This document shows positions 36,598 to 45,883 of a stretch of 64,000 nt of DNA, piece by piece. The notes beneath the pieces were generated by a model that made no database searches, had not been told where the DNA came from, and saw only the letters and a list, made by a program, of their open reading frames with translations. The stretch lies in contig UQZN01000003.1 in the NCBI GenBank assembly GCA_900545535.1, forward strand, positions 1 to 64,000. The letters run 5' to 3'. The position numbers were made by a program, and so were the translations under genes. Within the stretch, counting starts at the first letter, position 1. Each line of letters begins with the position of its first letter. The DNA is from an uncultured Phascolarctobacterium sp. Its GTDB lineage: Bacteria; Bacillota; Negativicutes; Acidaminococcales; Acidaminococcaceae.

Positions 36598-36828
36598 TTA
36601 AGCAGCCTTAGTAAAATCAATAATTGCAATTTCTGTAACTGATTGCTTAAGCGAATTACTGATTCGTTCCAATTCAACGGCAACTTCGTCACTATAGGAA
36701 ATCTCTCCACACTGCATGCAAACCTGTGATGGTACATTTTTAATAATGACGATACAATTACCTAAATCAGCCATAAAAGTCGTTGCTTTATCTTCTAGCA
36801 TTCCTTTACACATAAAACAGTGTTTCAT
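36598..36828 (-). CDS. YgiT-type zinc-finger protein (orphan MqsA-N-like)
   Basis: 76 residues: MKHCFMCKGMLEDKATTFMA..., with two CxxC pairs (CFMC near 4-7 and CMQC near 37-40) and the family segment IIKNVPSQVCMQCGEISYS. YgiT/MqsA N-terminal domains act as zinc-binding antitoxins, usually paired with a DUF4258 or MqsR toxin. No such partner and no C-terminal DNA-binding domain is present here. ATG 36828 is preferred over a GTG three codons upstream. It overlaps the end of rpe and may be its last co-transcribed gene. Confidence 0.75.
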   Translation of the reverse strand: MKHCFMCKGMLEDKATTFMADLGNCIVIIKNVPSQVCMQCGEISYSDEVAVELERISNSLKQSVTEIAIIDFTKAA

Positions 36829-36833
36829 ACCAA

Positions 36834-37478
36834 TCACTCTTTTAAGCTGGCGATAGCTGCTTTGGTATCAGCAGCTCCGTAAACATATGAGCCTGCTACC
36901 AGCACGGTAGCGCCTGCTTCGCGGACTAATTTAGAGGTTTTATCGTTGATGCCGCCGTCTACCTGGATCTCCACGTTCAGGCCTGCGTCATCGATCATTT
37001 TCCGCAGCCGGGAGATTTTGGGCACTGTAGTTTCAATGAAGCTTTGCCCGCCAAAGCCGGGGTTGACGCTCATCAAAAGCACCATATCCAACTCGGGCAA
37101 AATTTCTTCTACCAGGCACAGGGGCGAAGCCGGGTTCAGCGCCACACCTGCCTGCAGGCCTTTGTTTTTGATATATTGCACGCAGCGGTGCAGATGCTTG
37201 GTAGCTTCGGCATGCACAACTATCATATCGGCTCCGGCAGCAGCGAAATCGTCGATATATTGCTCAGGATTATTGACCATCAGGTGACAGTCAAAAAAGA
37301 GGCCTGTGACCTTACGGATCTTTTGCACGACAGGCGCGCCAAAGGTCAGGTTCGGCACAAAGGCGCCGTCCATCACGTCGATATGTACCCAGTCAGCTCC
37401 GGCAGTTTCGATTTTTTTGATTTCGTCTGCCAGATAAGCAAAATCGGCAGATAAGATTGAAGGCGCTACTTTGATCAT
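36834..37478 (-). CDS. rpe: Ribulose-phosphate 3-epimerase
   Basis: Interconverts ribulose-5-phosphate and xylulose-5-phosphate in the pentose phosphate pathway. 214-residue TIM-barrel. [20 protein letters not shown] at the start, [17 protein letters not shown] (about 31-47) with metal/catalytic Asp, [14 protein letters not shown] and VDGGINDKT in the phosphate site. It starts within the last bases of rsgA (4-bp overlap) in the conserved prpC-pknB-rsgA-rpe order. Confidence 0.97.
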   Translation of the reverse strand: MIKVAPSILSADFAYLADEIKKIETAGADWVHIDVMDGAFVPNLTFGAPVVQKIRKVTGLFFDCHLMVNNPEQYIDDFAAAGADMIVVHAEATKHLHRCVQYIKNKGLQAGVALNPASPLCLVEEILPELDMVLLMSVNPGFGGQSFIETTVPKISRLRKMIDDAGLNVEIQVDGGINDKTSKLVREAGATVLVAGSYVYGAADTKAAIASLKE

Positions 37479-38365
37479 TTTCTTCCGTCCTTTTCCTTTT
37501 TGGATTTTATTTCTTCTAAAATAGTCAGGTACGATTCATAACGCGACGGCGCTATCTCGCCTGCCGCCAGCGCGTCCTTGACGCCGCAGACCGGTTCGTG
37601 CGTATGGGTGCAGGGCGTAAACTTGCAGCCCTGTTCAAAATCGGCAAATTCGCGGAAGCACGATGCCAGCTTTTTGTCGTCCAGTTCTTCCAGGTTCAAG
37701 TTGCCAAAACCAGGCGTATCAGCCATATAGCCGCCGGCAAAGGGCAGCAGGTGGGCAAAGCGTGTGGTGTGCCTGCCCCGCCCTATTTTTTCGCTGACGC
37801 TGCCTGTGACCAGCTGCATACCCGGTTCGATAGCGTTGAGCGTCGATGACTTGCCTACGCCGGAGGGCCCGGCAAAGACTGTTATTTTACCGTATAACCG
37901 CTCTTTCAGGGCTGCGATATTAGTTCCCTGCCGGGCGGAAACAGCAAATACTTCATAGCCGATCTTTGCATATACTGCTTTGACCTCTTCCACAAAGCCA
38001 GCCGGCGCCAGATCGATTTTATTCAGGCAGATAATAGCCGGGATACCCGCCTGCTCTGCCAGTACCAGCAGCTTATCGGCCAACAGGTAGCTGAAATCAG
38101 GGTTGACGCAGGCAAAAGCAACGATGATCAGATCGACGTTGGCGATCGTTGGGCGCAGCATAAAATTACGCCGCGGCAATATCCTGGTGATCATGCTCTC
38201 GCCGTTATGATTGGTTTCAAATTCGATCATGTCGCCGGTGCAGAGCGAAAAGCGGATCTGCTTGAGCTTGCCCTTGACCTTGCAGGTGACAAGCTCGCCA
38301 TTGCCGCTGTCGACATAGTAATAACCGTTATAGGTTTTGATGATTCTTCCCTGGCCGATACTCAC
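37475..38365 (-). CDS. rsgA: Ribosome small subunit GTPase RsgA
   Basis: Circularly permuted GTPase checking late 30S maturation. 296 residues. N-terminal OB-fold (about 1-70), G domain with NKID (G4) before [14 protein letters not shown] (G1, about 170-183) and DTPGFGNL (G3), then a C-terminal zinc site with [16 protein letters not shown]. Start and end overlap its neighbours by 4 bp each, so pknB, rsgA and rpe are translationally coupled. Confidence 0.96.
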   Translation of the reverse strand: MSIGQGRIIKTYNGYYYVDSGNGELVTCKVKGKLKQIRFSLCTGDMIEFETNHNGESMITRILPRRNFMLRPTIANVDLIIVAFACVNPDFSYLLADKLLVLAEQAGIPAIICLNKIDLAPAGFVEEVKAVYAKIGYEVFAVSARQGTNIAALKERLYGKITVFAGPSGVGKSSTLNAIEPGMQLVTGSVSEKIGRGRHTTRFAHLLPFAGGYMADTPGFGNLNLEELDDKKLASCFREFADFEQGCKFTPCTHTHEPVCGVKDALAAGEIAPSRYESYLTILEEIKSKKEKDGRK

Positions 38366-40308
38366 AGATTTTTCTCCTCGACCATTTTATTATTGCAGAA
38401 GAACTGTACTTTGCCGCTGCCGGTAACTTCTACCTTCTGGCGGATGCGTACGCCTGCTTTCTGCGCGCCCTGGTAAACGGTGCGCTGACCATTGTCGTCG
38501 ATCAGGATGATCTGCACGTCCTGCGTGCCGCTGCCCTGCGGCACAACAAATTCGGCATATTTATTGACGCTTTGCGGATGACTGCCGGAGGATACCTGCA
38601 GCACGACTTTGCCGTCATTGGCAAATTTTGAGCCGACAGGCGGCTCCAGGCCAACTATCGTGCCTTCCCGGCTGCCGCTTGACACATAGCGCACGGTAAT
38701 ATCCATGATCCCCAGTTCCGTCAGGGCTTTTTTAGCATCGTCTAAAGTATTGCCCATCACGTCGGGCATAGTCATGTCTTTGGGGTCGCGGCATACGACC
38801 AGGTCTACCTTCGAGCCTTTCGGGGTCTTATTTTTAGCTTTCGGGGCCTGTTCCAAAACGGTTTCGGCCGGCTTGCCTGCCACAAATTTATAGGTGACGA
38901 TGCCGGTTTCATACCCCAGATCGCTTAAAAGTTTTTTAGCATTATCCAGCTTCCGCCCGATCAGATCCGGCATTTCCAGCATTTCCAGGCCTTTGCTGAC
39001 TACCAGGGTGATCTCGCTGCCTTCCTTGCGTTTGCTGATGCCTTCCGGCTCCTGTTTGATAACGTAGCCGGGGGTCACCTTTTCGTCGTATTCTTCGTCC
39101 AGCTTGACAGTAAAGCCCGATTTTTCCAGGGTTTTCTGCGCTTCCACTACCGATTTGCCGATGACGTTGGGCACATCGACAGTTTTGCGGCTGAAGACGT
39201 TGCCAACCAGCAAAAAGACGGCAGATAGGATCGCGACCAGCGCGAACAGCTTGATATATTTATTGCGGCGTTCCCGTCTGTTGACGGCGGCCGCCTCCTG
39301 CACGATCTCGTCAGTGCTTTTATTGAAGGCCGGTTTCATGATGATGGTTTCTTCAGGAGCGCCTTCCTCAGTATCCTCAGCCCAGTCGTAGATCTTTCCG
39401 GTAGGCTCTGCCAGTTCGTTTTTCGAGATCGCCGTGATGCCCAGCATTTCGGCATAATCTTCTTCTACGCTTTCCTGCAGCATTTTAGTTTTGATGTTAT
39501 ACAGGTCCTGCCACATTTCTTCGGCGGTCGCATAGCGGTCAGCCGGGTCTTTGGCCAGCGCCTTGTCGATAACCTCCTGCAGCGAATCAGGCAGCTCGGG
39601 GTCATAGCTTTTCAGCGGTGGCGGCGTTTTTTCAAGGTGCATCATCGCCACGGCGACGGCGGTTTTGCCGTCAAAAGGCACGTGCCCGGTCAGCATTTCA
39701 TACAGCACGATGCCCAGCGAATAGATGTCGGACTGCGCCGTTACAGGGCAGCCTCCGGCCTGTTCAGGCGACAGATAGTGCACCGAGCCTATTACCGACG
39801 AGGTATAGACCATCGTCTGGCTGGTGACCATGCGTGCGATGCCGAAATCGGCGATTTTAGGGGTCATGCTTTTATTGATAAGGATATTATGCGGCTTGAT
39901 GTCGCAATGAATGATATTGCGGTTATGGGCGTGCTGCAGCGCAGCCGCCAGTTCGCAGGCGATATGCACGGCCCAGAAGGGTTTGAGCGGGCCCTGTTCC
40001 TCTAAGATACTTTTCAGCGTTCTGCCGTCCACATATTCCATCACGATAAAATACAGGCTGTTTTCTTCGCAGACGTCAAAAATATTGACGATAGAAGGAT
40101 GGATCAGGCGCGCGGCAGACTGAGCCTCGCGGCGGAACTGCTCGAGCAGGCTTTTATCGTTATTGAACTGGGCGCGCAGTATTTTGACGGCGACTTCCCT
40201 GTCCAGCAGCATATCCTGCGCCAGATAAACCTCTGCCATACCGCCGACACCGACAGGACGCAGGATCTTATAACGGTTATGTAAAATTTTTCCTATCATA
40301 TCTGTCAT
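38362..40308 (-). CDS. pknB: PASTA-domain Ser/Thr protein kinase (PknB/PrkC type)
   Basis: 648 residues. The cytoplasmic Hanks-type kinase (about 12-280) has GVGGMAEVYLAQD, catalytic Lys in VAVKIL, the loop HCDIKPHNIL (Cys where most have Arg: an HCD, non-RD variant) and DFGIAR. A membrane helix near 350-370 is followed by three PASTA repeats (DVPNVIGKSVVEAQ, EMPDLIGRKLDNAK, TMPDVMGNTLDDAK), which sense peptidoglycan fragments. A further ~70-residue C-terminal segment is of unknown fold. Coupled by 4-bp overlap to prpC, its cognate phosphatase. Confidence 0.95.
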   Translation of the reverse strand: MTDMIGKILHNRYKILRPVGVGGMAEVYLAQDMLLDREVAVKILRAQFNNDKSLLEQFRREAQSAARLIHPSIVNIFDVCEENSLYFIVMEYVDGRTLKSILEEQGPLKPFWAVHIACELAAALQHAHNRNIIHCDIKPHNILINKSMTPKIADFGIARMVTSQTMVYTSSVIGSVHYLSPEQAGGCPVTAQSDIYSLGIVLYEMLTGHVPFDGKTAVAVAMMHLEKTPPPLKSYDPELPDSLQEVIDKALAKDPADRYATAEEMWQDLYNIKTKMLQESVEEDYAEMLGITAISKNELAEPTGKIYDWAEDTEEGAPEETIIMKPAFNKSTDEIVQEAAAVNRRERRNKYIKLFALVAILSAVFLLVGNVFSRKTVDVPNVIGKSVVEAQKTLEKSGFTVKLDEEYDEKVTPGYVIKQEPEGISKRKEGSEITLVVSKGLEMLEMPDLIGRKLDNAKKLLSDLGYETGIVTYKFVAGKPAETVLEQAPKAKNKTPKGSKVDLVVCRDPKDMTMPDVMGNTLDDAKKALTELGIMDITVRYVSSGSREGTIVGLEPPVGSKFANDGKVVLQVSSGSHPQSVNKYAEFVVPQGSGTQDVQIILIDDNGQRTVYQGAQKAGVRIRQKVEVTGSGKVQFFCNNKMVEEKNL

Positions 40309-41045
40309 GATCTTTTATCCTCCTCTGCCGGTGTCAGGTCGATCAGGATCAGCGAAACATTATCCCGCCCGCCGTTGTCTAAAGCTGCTTCCAGCAGCGC
40401 TTCGGCAGCTGCCGCTGTCTGATGTTCCTGCAATATCGCACTGATCTGGCTGTCAGCCACCATATCGCTCAAACCGTCGCTGCACAAAAGCAGCTTCGTA
40501 GCTTCAGTCAATTCTATGGTAAAACAGTCTACTTCCAGCTCGTCTTCGGCGCCCACAGCCCGCAGGATAATATTTTTCTGCGGATGCTTAAAGGCCTCCT
40601 GCGCTGTGATCTCGCCGCTGGCCAGCAGCTCGGCGACGTAGGAATGGTCACGGGTGATCTGCTGTAAAACGCCTTCGCGCCAAGTATACAGTCTGCTGTC
40701 GCCCACGTTAGCCGCATAGGCTTTACCGTCGGCTGCCAGATAGACCGCCACCAGCGTCGTACCCATATCATGATATTTTTCTTCAGTCTGCGCCATGCGG
40801 CGGATATGCGCGTTGGCCTGCTGTACGGCTGACCTCATAGCTGCGCACAGCTCCGCTCCTGTAAGCGGTTTGAATTTTTCTGCTTCCTGCTGCAAAACCT
40901 GCAGGGCTTCCTTACTGGCGGTATCTCCGGCAGCATAACCGCCCATACCGTCGGCAAGTGCAAAAAGCTCAGGTCCTATTGTCAACAAAGCGTCTTCGTT
41001 GACCGTTCTTACCATGCCCACATGGGTTTTACTGATAACGAACAT
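40305..41045 (-). CDS. prpC: PP2C-type Ser/Thr phosphatase (PrpC/Stp)
   Basis: Mn-dependent phosphatase that reverses PknB phosphorylation. 246 residues. Metal-binding motifs: VNEDALL near 15-21, LADGMGGYAAGDTAS (about 32-46), GDSRLYTWR and LCSDGLSDMV (about 187-196), and GGRDNVSLILIDL near the end. RBS AAGGAGG. Directly upstream of pknB with overlapping stop and start. Confidence 0.95.
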   Translation of the reverse strand: MFVISKTHVGMVRTVNEDALLTIGPELFALADGMGGYAAGDTASKEALQVLQQEAEKFKPLTGAELCAAMRSAVQQANAHIRRMAQTEEKYHDMGTTLVAVYLAADGKAYAANVGDSRLYTWREGVLQQITRDHSYVAELLASGEITAQEAFKHPQKNIILRAVGAEDELEVDCFTIELTEATKLLLCSDGLSDMVADSQISAILQEHQTAAAAEALLEAALDNGGRDNVSLILIDLTPAEEDKRS

Positions 41046-41105
41046 TGGCGAACCTCCTTACTTTATAGCTTATATCTGTTTTTCTCACTGATAACGCCGC
41101 TGCCT

Positions 41106-42161
41106 TTACGCCTGCTGCTCCTGGGCAAAGCTGGCGCGCAGCTGTCCGCAGGCGGCGTCGATGTCCTTGCCCATTTCCTTGCGGACGGTAGCGTTGATTT
41201 TATGTTTTTGCAGTACCTTTAAAAAGGCTTCGACCACTTTTTTGGTTGGGCGCGCATAGCCTTTTTCGGGCACTGGATTTGCCGGGATCAGATTGACGCT
41301 GGCGTGCTTGAAGCGCAGATGATTAGCCAGCAGCTCGGCTGCTACAGGGCTGTCGTTTTTGCCGGCGATCAGGATATATTCATAGGTCACCTGCCTGCCG
41401 GTGTGCCCCACATAGGCTTCGGCAGCCTGGATAACGTCCTGAAAAGGAAAGCCTTTGTTGACCGGCATCAGCTCGGTCCTGAGGTCGGGCTCGGCTGCGT
41501 GCAGCGAGATCGCCAGATTGATGGGCAGTCCCAGCGCCGCCAGTTTTTCGATACCGGGAATGATGCCGCAGGTCGAGATCGTCATATTGCGGTAGCTCAT
41601 ATACAGGGTATTTTCCTGGTGCAGGAACTGCAAGGCGCCGATAACGGCGTCAAAGTTGAGCATCGGCTCACCGCTGCCCATAACGACGACGCGGCTGACC
41701 TGTTTGCCTTCCCGGACCAGCATGCTGTTAAAAAGATAGACCTGCGCCAAAATCTCGGCGGCTGTCAGGTTGCGCACGCAGCCGTTGAGGCCGCTGGCAC
41801 AAAAGGCGCAGCCCATATCGCAGCCCACCTGGCTGGATACGCAGACGCTGTAACCATAGTCGTGGTGCATCAGCACCGTCTCGACCGAATTGCCGTCAGG
41901 AAATTCCAGCAGCACCTTGCGGGTCAGGTCGTCCTGAGATACCTGTTCGCGCAATATTTTAAGCTGCTGCGGCAGGATCGTAAAGTTTGCTTCCAAAACC
42001 GCGATGTCTGCTTTGGAAAGGTTACGCATCTGGTCAAAAGCAGTGACGGATTTTTGATATAACCATTGATAGACCTGGGCCGCACGGAATTTTTTCAGTC
42101 CGGCGGCGACCAGAAGTTCCTGTAATTCACTTAAGGATAAGCCAAACAGCTCTTTTTTCAC
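41106..42161 (-). CDS. rlmN: Dual-specificity rRNA/tRNA adenine-C2 methyltransferase RlmN
   Basis: Radical-SAM enzyme methylating C2 of A2503 in 23S rRNA and A37 in some tRNAs. 351 residues. The cluster motif is CDMGCAFCASG (about 114-124). MGSGEPMLNFDAV and LAISLHAAEPDLRTELMPVN follow, and one catalytic Cys (AACGQLR near 340) lies at the C-terminus. Starts 3 bases after rsmB. Conserved place between rsmB and prpC. Confidence 0.97.
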   Translation of the reverse strand: MKKELFGLSLSELQELLVAAGLKKFRAAQVYQWLYQKSVTAFDQMRNLSKADIAVLEANFTILPQQLKILREQVSQDDLTRKVLLEFPDGNSVETVLMHHDYGYSVCVSSQVGCDMGCAFCASGLNGCVRNLTAAEILAQVYLFNSMLVREGKQVSRVVVMGSGEPMLNFDAVIGALQFLHQENTLYMSYRNMTISTCGIIPGIEKLAALGLPINLAISLHAAEPDLRTELMPVNKGFPFQDVIQAAEAYVGHTGRQVTYEYILIAGKNDSPVAAELLANHLRFKHASVNLIPANPVPEKGYARPTKKVVEAFLKVLQKHKINATVRKEMGKDIDAACGQLRASFAQEQQA

Positions 42162-42164
42162 GAT

Positions 42165-43532
42165 TTACTCCTTACGCACCAAAGCGCAGATATAGAAACC
42201 ATCGGTACCGTCACGCTGCGGCAGCAGCTGCAGCTCGTCCACAGTTTCACCTGTCAGCGGGTGCTGAAAACCGGCATACTGCCAGTTGGGATTGTTTTCT
42301 AAAAATTCGGCGGGAATGTAGTGGTTTTCGGCCTGCTCTAAAGTGCAGGTACTATAGACCAGCCTGCCGCCCGGTTTAACGTAGCGTGCGGCGTTGCGCA
42401 GAATCTCGCGCTGCAGCGGCGGGAAGGTTTTGAGGGCCGCTTTAGTTTTGGTCCAGCGCGCTTCGGCACGGCGGCGCAGTACGCCCAGCCCCGAACAGGG
42501 AGCGTCGACCAGCACGCAGTCGGCCAGCCCCTCCCACTCAGGCTTGAACTCGGCCGCGTCGTGCACCGACGGCTGAATGATAGTGATGCCCAAACGCCTG
42601 CTGTTTTCTTCGATCAGCTTGATTTTATGCTCATGGATATCAGTAGCGTAAATAAGGCCCTGGTTTTGCATCAGCTGCGCCAGATGGGTAGTTTTACCGC
42701 CCGGCGCGCTGCACACGTCGATCACGGTCTGTCCCGGCTGCGGCGCCAGAACCGGCGCTACCAGCATCGAGCTTTCGTCCTGCACATAAAACATATCGTT
42801 ATATTTGCTGAACAGTACGCCAAGAGACGGAATCCTGGTGCAGACGATACCGTCCCTGCACCACCGTGAAGGTTCGGCTGCAAAACCGTCCTCCAGCAAA
42901 TTCGCCAGCAGGGTTTTACGGTCGGTCACTAAAGTGTTTACCCGCAAGGTCAGCGGCGGCGGCTCGTTATCAAAGCGGCACAACGCCTGCGCCCCTTCAA
43001 AGCCGAATTGCTTGAGCCAGCGTTTTACCAGCCAGTCCGGGTGAAATTCCTTTAGCGCCAAATACTGTTTGGGGTCTTTTTCAGCATCGGGATAAACGAT
43101 ATTTTCTTTGCTGCGTACCGCGCCCCGCAGTACGCCATTCACAAATTTTACGATGCCGTCATGCCCGAATTTCTTCGCCAGATTAACGGACTCGTTACAA
43201 GCAGCAGAGGCCGGTATGCGTTCCAAAAAATAAATTTGGAAAACACCCAGCCGTAAAATATTTAAAATCAGCGGTTCGATTTTGCCCAGCGGCCGCGATA
43301 CCAGCTGCTGCAGCAGCCAGTCGATAGTGCCTTTGGCTTTCACCGTGCCGTAAACCAGCTCGGTAACGAACCTTCTGTCCTGTTCACTATATTTTTGTTG
43401 GCCCAGCGCTTTGCTGAGCGCGATATTGGCGTAAGCACCGCCGGTAAAAACGCTGTTTATCACCTGCACCGCTGTTAAACGGGCATTAGGCAGGGTATTT
43501 GCCACAGCTTTTTTTTCTTTATTGTTAGCCAT
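42165..43532 (-). CDS. rsmB: 16S rRNA cytosine-C5 methyltransferase RsmB
   Basis: Methylates C967 of 16S rRNA with SAM. About 455 residues. N-terminal NusB-like RNA-binding domain (about 15-150), C-terminal methyltransferase with VIDVCSAPGGKTTHLAQLM (SAM site, near 270), catalytic Cys in DAPCSGLGVLRRR and STCTLEQAEN. ATG 43532 (GAGG six bases upstream) is preferred over a TTG four codons earlier; it overlaps the DUF116 stop by 8 bp. Confidence 0.96.
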   Translation of the reverse strand: MANNKEKKAVANTLPNARLTAVQVINSVFTGGAYANIALSKALGQQKYSEQDRRFVTELVYGTVKAKGTIDWLLQQLVSRPLGKIEPLILNILRLGVFQIYFLERIPASAACNESVNLAKKFGHDGIVKFVNGVLRGAVRSKENIVYPDAEKDPKQYLALKEFHPDWLVKRWLKQFGFEGAQALCRFDNEPPPLTLRVNTLVTDRKTLLANLLEDGFAAEPSRWCRDGIVCTRIPSLGVLFSKYNDMFYVQDESSMLVAPVLAPQPGQTVIDVCSAPGGKTTHLAQLMQNQGLIYATDIHEHKIKLIEENSRRLGITIIQPSVHDAAEFKPEWEGLADCVLVDAPCSGLGVLRRRAEARWTKTKAALKTFPPLQREILRNAARYVKPGGRLVYSTCTLEQAENHYIPAEFLENNPNWQYAGFQHPLTGETVDELQLLPQRDGTDGFYICALVRKE

Positions 43533-44310
43533 GCTTTTCCTCAACTTCTAAAAAGTCCAGTACCGCGGCTTCCACACGTTTGATATCGACGCGGGTATTG
43601 AAGCAGGGCCCGAAGGGCCGCTCGTTGAGTACGCCGATGACCGGCAGCGGGAACACGTCCTGGATACCGCTGGTCAGGTCACGCTCACAGGCAACGGCAA
43701 CAATAGCTTTCGGCCGGATCTGTTTGACCATTTGCCGCGCTAAGGTACCGCCTGTGGCGACCGCCATATGGATACCGTATTTATGCGCCAGCCCCAGCAT
43801 AGCGCCGACGCTGCAGCCGCCGCACTGACGGCAGTTTTCGATATTGCGGGTGATCTTATGCACACAGGTATCCAGCTGGATACAGTGCGGAGTCAGGATC
43901 ATGATGCGGTCGGCAGGCACTTTGACGCGGTGCTGCTTGACCAGATGATTGCTGACTTCGATAAAGGATTGTTCTATCTTACTGCGCGGGATATCAAAAA
44001 TGCGGCCTAAAACAACAGCGAAGGGGAATAAAATATTCACAGCCTTCCAGGCCCAAAAGTAAAAGATCTTCATGATAGGTACGCCCAGGATTGCCAGCAC
44101 GATACCGGCAACGCCGGCCAGCAAAGCTAAAGCAATGGCGATACCGATGCCGCCGAACACTACCGGCAGCTTGGCGTTGATTTGCTGCAGACCCGGCAAA
44201 GCTACGCGCCAGGCCATATAAATGACCATCGCGCCAAGAACGGCGCTGGCCAAAGTCAGCGAAACAAAAACCCTCTTTTTCGGTTTAAAAACATTTTCCA
44301 GTTCAATCAT
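43525..44310 (-). CDS. DUF116 membrane protein with Cys-rich domain
   Basis: 261 residues. Two N-terminal membrane helices (about 14-34 and 50-75) and a third hydrophobic stretch near 80-100 precede a cytoplasmic DUF116 domain with C-x-x-x-x-x-C-x(11)-CRQCGGC (about 148-172). The cysteines may bind a metal or Fe-S cluster (inference). DUF116 genes sit between fmt and rsmB in many Clostridia and Negativicutes, as here, but have no known function. It begins 3 bases after fmt ends. Confidence 0.8.
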   Translation of the reverse strand: MIELENVFKPKKRVFVSLTLASAVLGAMVIYMAWRVALPGLQQINAKLPVVFGGIGIAIALALLAGVAGIVLAILGVPIMKIFYFWAWKAVNILFPFAVVLGRIFDIPRSKIEQSFIEVSNHLVKQHRVKVPADRIMILTPHCIQLDTCVHKITRNIENCRQCGGCSVGAMLGLAHKYGIHMAVATGGTLARQMVKQIRPKAIVAVACERDLTSGIQDVFPLPVIGVLNERPFGPCFNTRVDIKRVEAAVLDFLEVEEKHG

Positions 44311-44313
44311 TGC

Positions 44314-45261
44314 TTACCCCTCGATATTACCTAAGACAGTGCCGGGCTCTACGCCGCGGCCATTGCAGAAAACTTTTGCTTCCATACGTTTTTTCGATTC
44401 AGGCTGCACTTCCAGCACTTCCAGTGCGCCGCTGCCGCAGGCTACGATAAAGCCCTTTTTAGTAACAGCGGTAACTGTGCCGGCTGAAGCAGACGCCCCT
44501 GCTGCCAAAGCAGTTTTCCAGATTTTCAGGCTCTTGCCGTCTGGCAGTCGGGTAAAGGCTCCGGGCGCAGGGTTAAAGCCCCGCACCAGGTCATGTATTT
44601 TGGCTGCCGGCTGCGTCCAGTCGATTTTTTCCATCGCCCGGTCCAGCAGTCTGGCATAGGTCGCCTCGGCTTCATTTTGCGCTTCAGGCTTTACTACCGT
44701 ACCTGCGGCAAGCTCGTCCAACGTCCGCACCAACAGCTCCGCACCTTTGACCTTCAGCTCGTCGTGCAGCTCGCCCATCGTCATTTCACTGCCGATAGGC
44801 ACAGTAACTTTACTGAGCATAGCGCCCGTATCCATGCCGATATCCATCTGCATGATCGTTACGCCGGATTCTTTTTCGCCCTGCATGATCGCATAATGGA
44901 TCGGCGCCGCACCACGGTATTTGGGCAGCAGCGAAGCGTGCACATTGACGCAGCCTAAAGGCGGCAGCGTCAAAATTTCCTGATTGAGCAGCTGGCCGAA
45001 AGCGGCAACGACGATGATCTCGGGCTGCAATTCCCGCAGCTGCGCGATAAACTCGGGCGTTTTGACCTTAGCCGGCTGATACACAGGCAAAGCCTGCGTT
45101 AAAGCGTATTCTTTAACAGGCGTCATCAGCATTTTCTGCCCGCGCCCTTTGGGACGGTCGGGCTGCGTGATAACGGCAGCGATCTCGTGCTTACCTGATT
45201 CTACCAGAGCCTGCAAAGTGCCCACGGCAAAATCGGGCGTACCCATAAATACAATTCTCAT
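44314..45261 (-). CDS. fmt: Methionyl-tRNA formyltransferase
   Basis: Formylates Met on initiator tRNA using 10-formyl-THF. 315 residues, family length. MRIVFMGTPDFAVGTLQAL at the start, NVHASLLPKYRGAAPIHYAI (about 108-127) with catalytic Asn/His, and MDIGMDTGAML. The C-terminal OB-like domain begins near 205. Downstream of def by 22 bp; the pair supply and remove the formyl group. Confidence 0.97.
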   Translation of the reverse strand: MRIVFMGTPDFAVGTLQALVESGKHEIAAVITQPDRPKGRGQKMLMTPVKEYALTQALPVYQPAKVKTPEFIAQLRELQPEIIVVAAFGQLLNQEILTLPPLGCVNVHASLLPKYRGAAPIHYAIMQGEKESGVTIMQMDIGMDTGAMLSKVTVPIGSEMTMGELHDELKVKGAELLVRTLDELAAGTVVKPEAQNEAEATYARLLDRAMEKIDWTQPAAKIHDLVRGFNPAPGAFTRLPDGKSLKIWKTALAAGASASAGTVTAVTKKGFIVACGSGALEVLEVQPESKKRMEAKVFCNGRGVEPGTVLGNIEG

Positions 45262-45283
45262 TTTAGTCTCCTTTGGCTGCGGC

Positions 45284-45760
45284 TTATTCGATGCCGGCAG
45301 GCGCTGTTTCTTTAGGTGTCAGGACGGTAGCCTTGTCAATAAACAAGATCCCGTCCAGATGATCCAGCTCGTGCTGTACGGCGATCGCCAGAATACCGTC
45401 GCTGGCAAGCCTCATGCGTTTGCCCTTACGGTCAAAAAATTCACATTCGATATATTCGGCGCGTTCTACTTCACCTTCAAAGTTAGGCACCGACAGGCAG
45501 CCTTCGCCGCCAACTACAGAGCCTTCCCTTTTGGTGATGACAGGATTGATCAGCTCGATCAGCCCTTCGCCGACGTCGATAACGACTATCCGTTTGGACA
45601 CGCCCACCTGGGGCGCAGCCAGACCTACGCCGTCTGCCGCATACATGGTTTCCGCCATATCGTTCAGCAAACGGACCGTTTTTTTATCTATACGTGCTAC
45701 TTCTTCTGCCTTTAACCGCAGCACTGGGTTACCGGCAACAATGATTTCTAATTTAGCCAC
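45284..45760 (-). CDS. def: Peptide deformylase
   Basis: Removes the N-formyl group from nascent proteins. 158 residues. All three family motifs are present: GVGLAAPQVGV (about 46-56), EGCLSVP (about 91-97, Cys metal ligand) and QHELDHLDG (about 133-141, HExxH). GTG start with AAGGAGG in front. First gene of the def-fmt-DUF116-rsmB-rlmN-prpC-pknB-rsgA-rpe series. Confidence 0.97.
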   Translation of the reverse strand: MAKLEIIVAGNPVLRLKAEEVARIDKKTVRLLNDMAETMYAADGVGLAAPQVGVSKRIVVIDVGEGLIELINPVITKREGSVVGGEGCLSVPNFEGEVERAEYIECEFFDRKGKRMRLASDGILAIAVQHELDHLDGILFIDKATVLTPKETAPAGIE

Positions 45761-45850
45761 GGTCGGACCTCCTTAATTTTTCGTACCCTATATTATACCA
45801 CAAGGGCATATATTCTCACTAGGCTCGAAAACACCTCGCCAAGTGTTCAT

Positions 45851-45880
45851 ATTATATCATATTTAGCAAATTTCAGGCAA
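45851..45880 (-). promoter_or_regulatory. Promoter ahead of the def operon
   Basis: TTGCCT (45875-45880), 18 bp, TATAAT (45851-45856) on the minus strand, directly after the priA stop. A second TATAAT lies about 60 bp further down, nearer to def, with a poor -35. Confidence 0.55.
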
Positions 45881-45883
45881 TTT

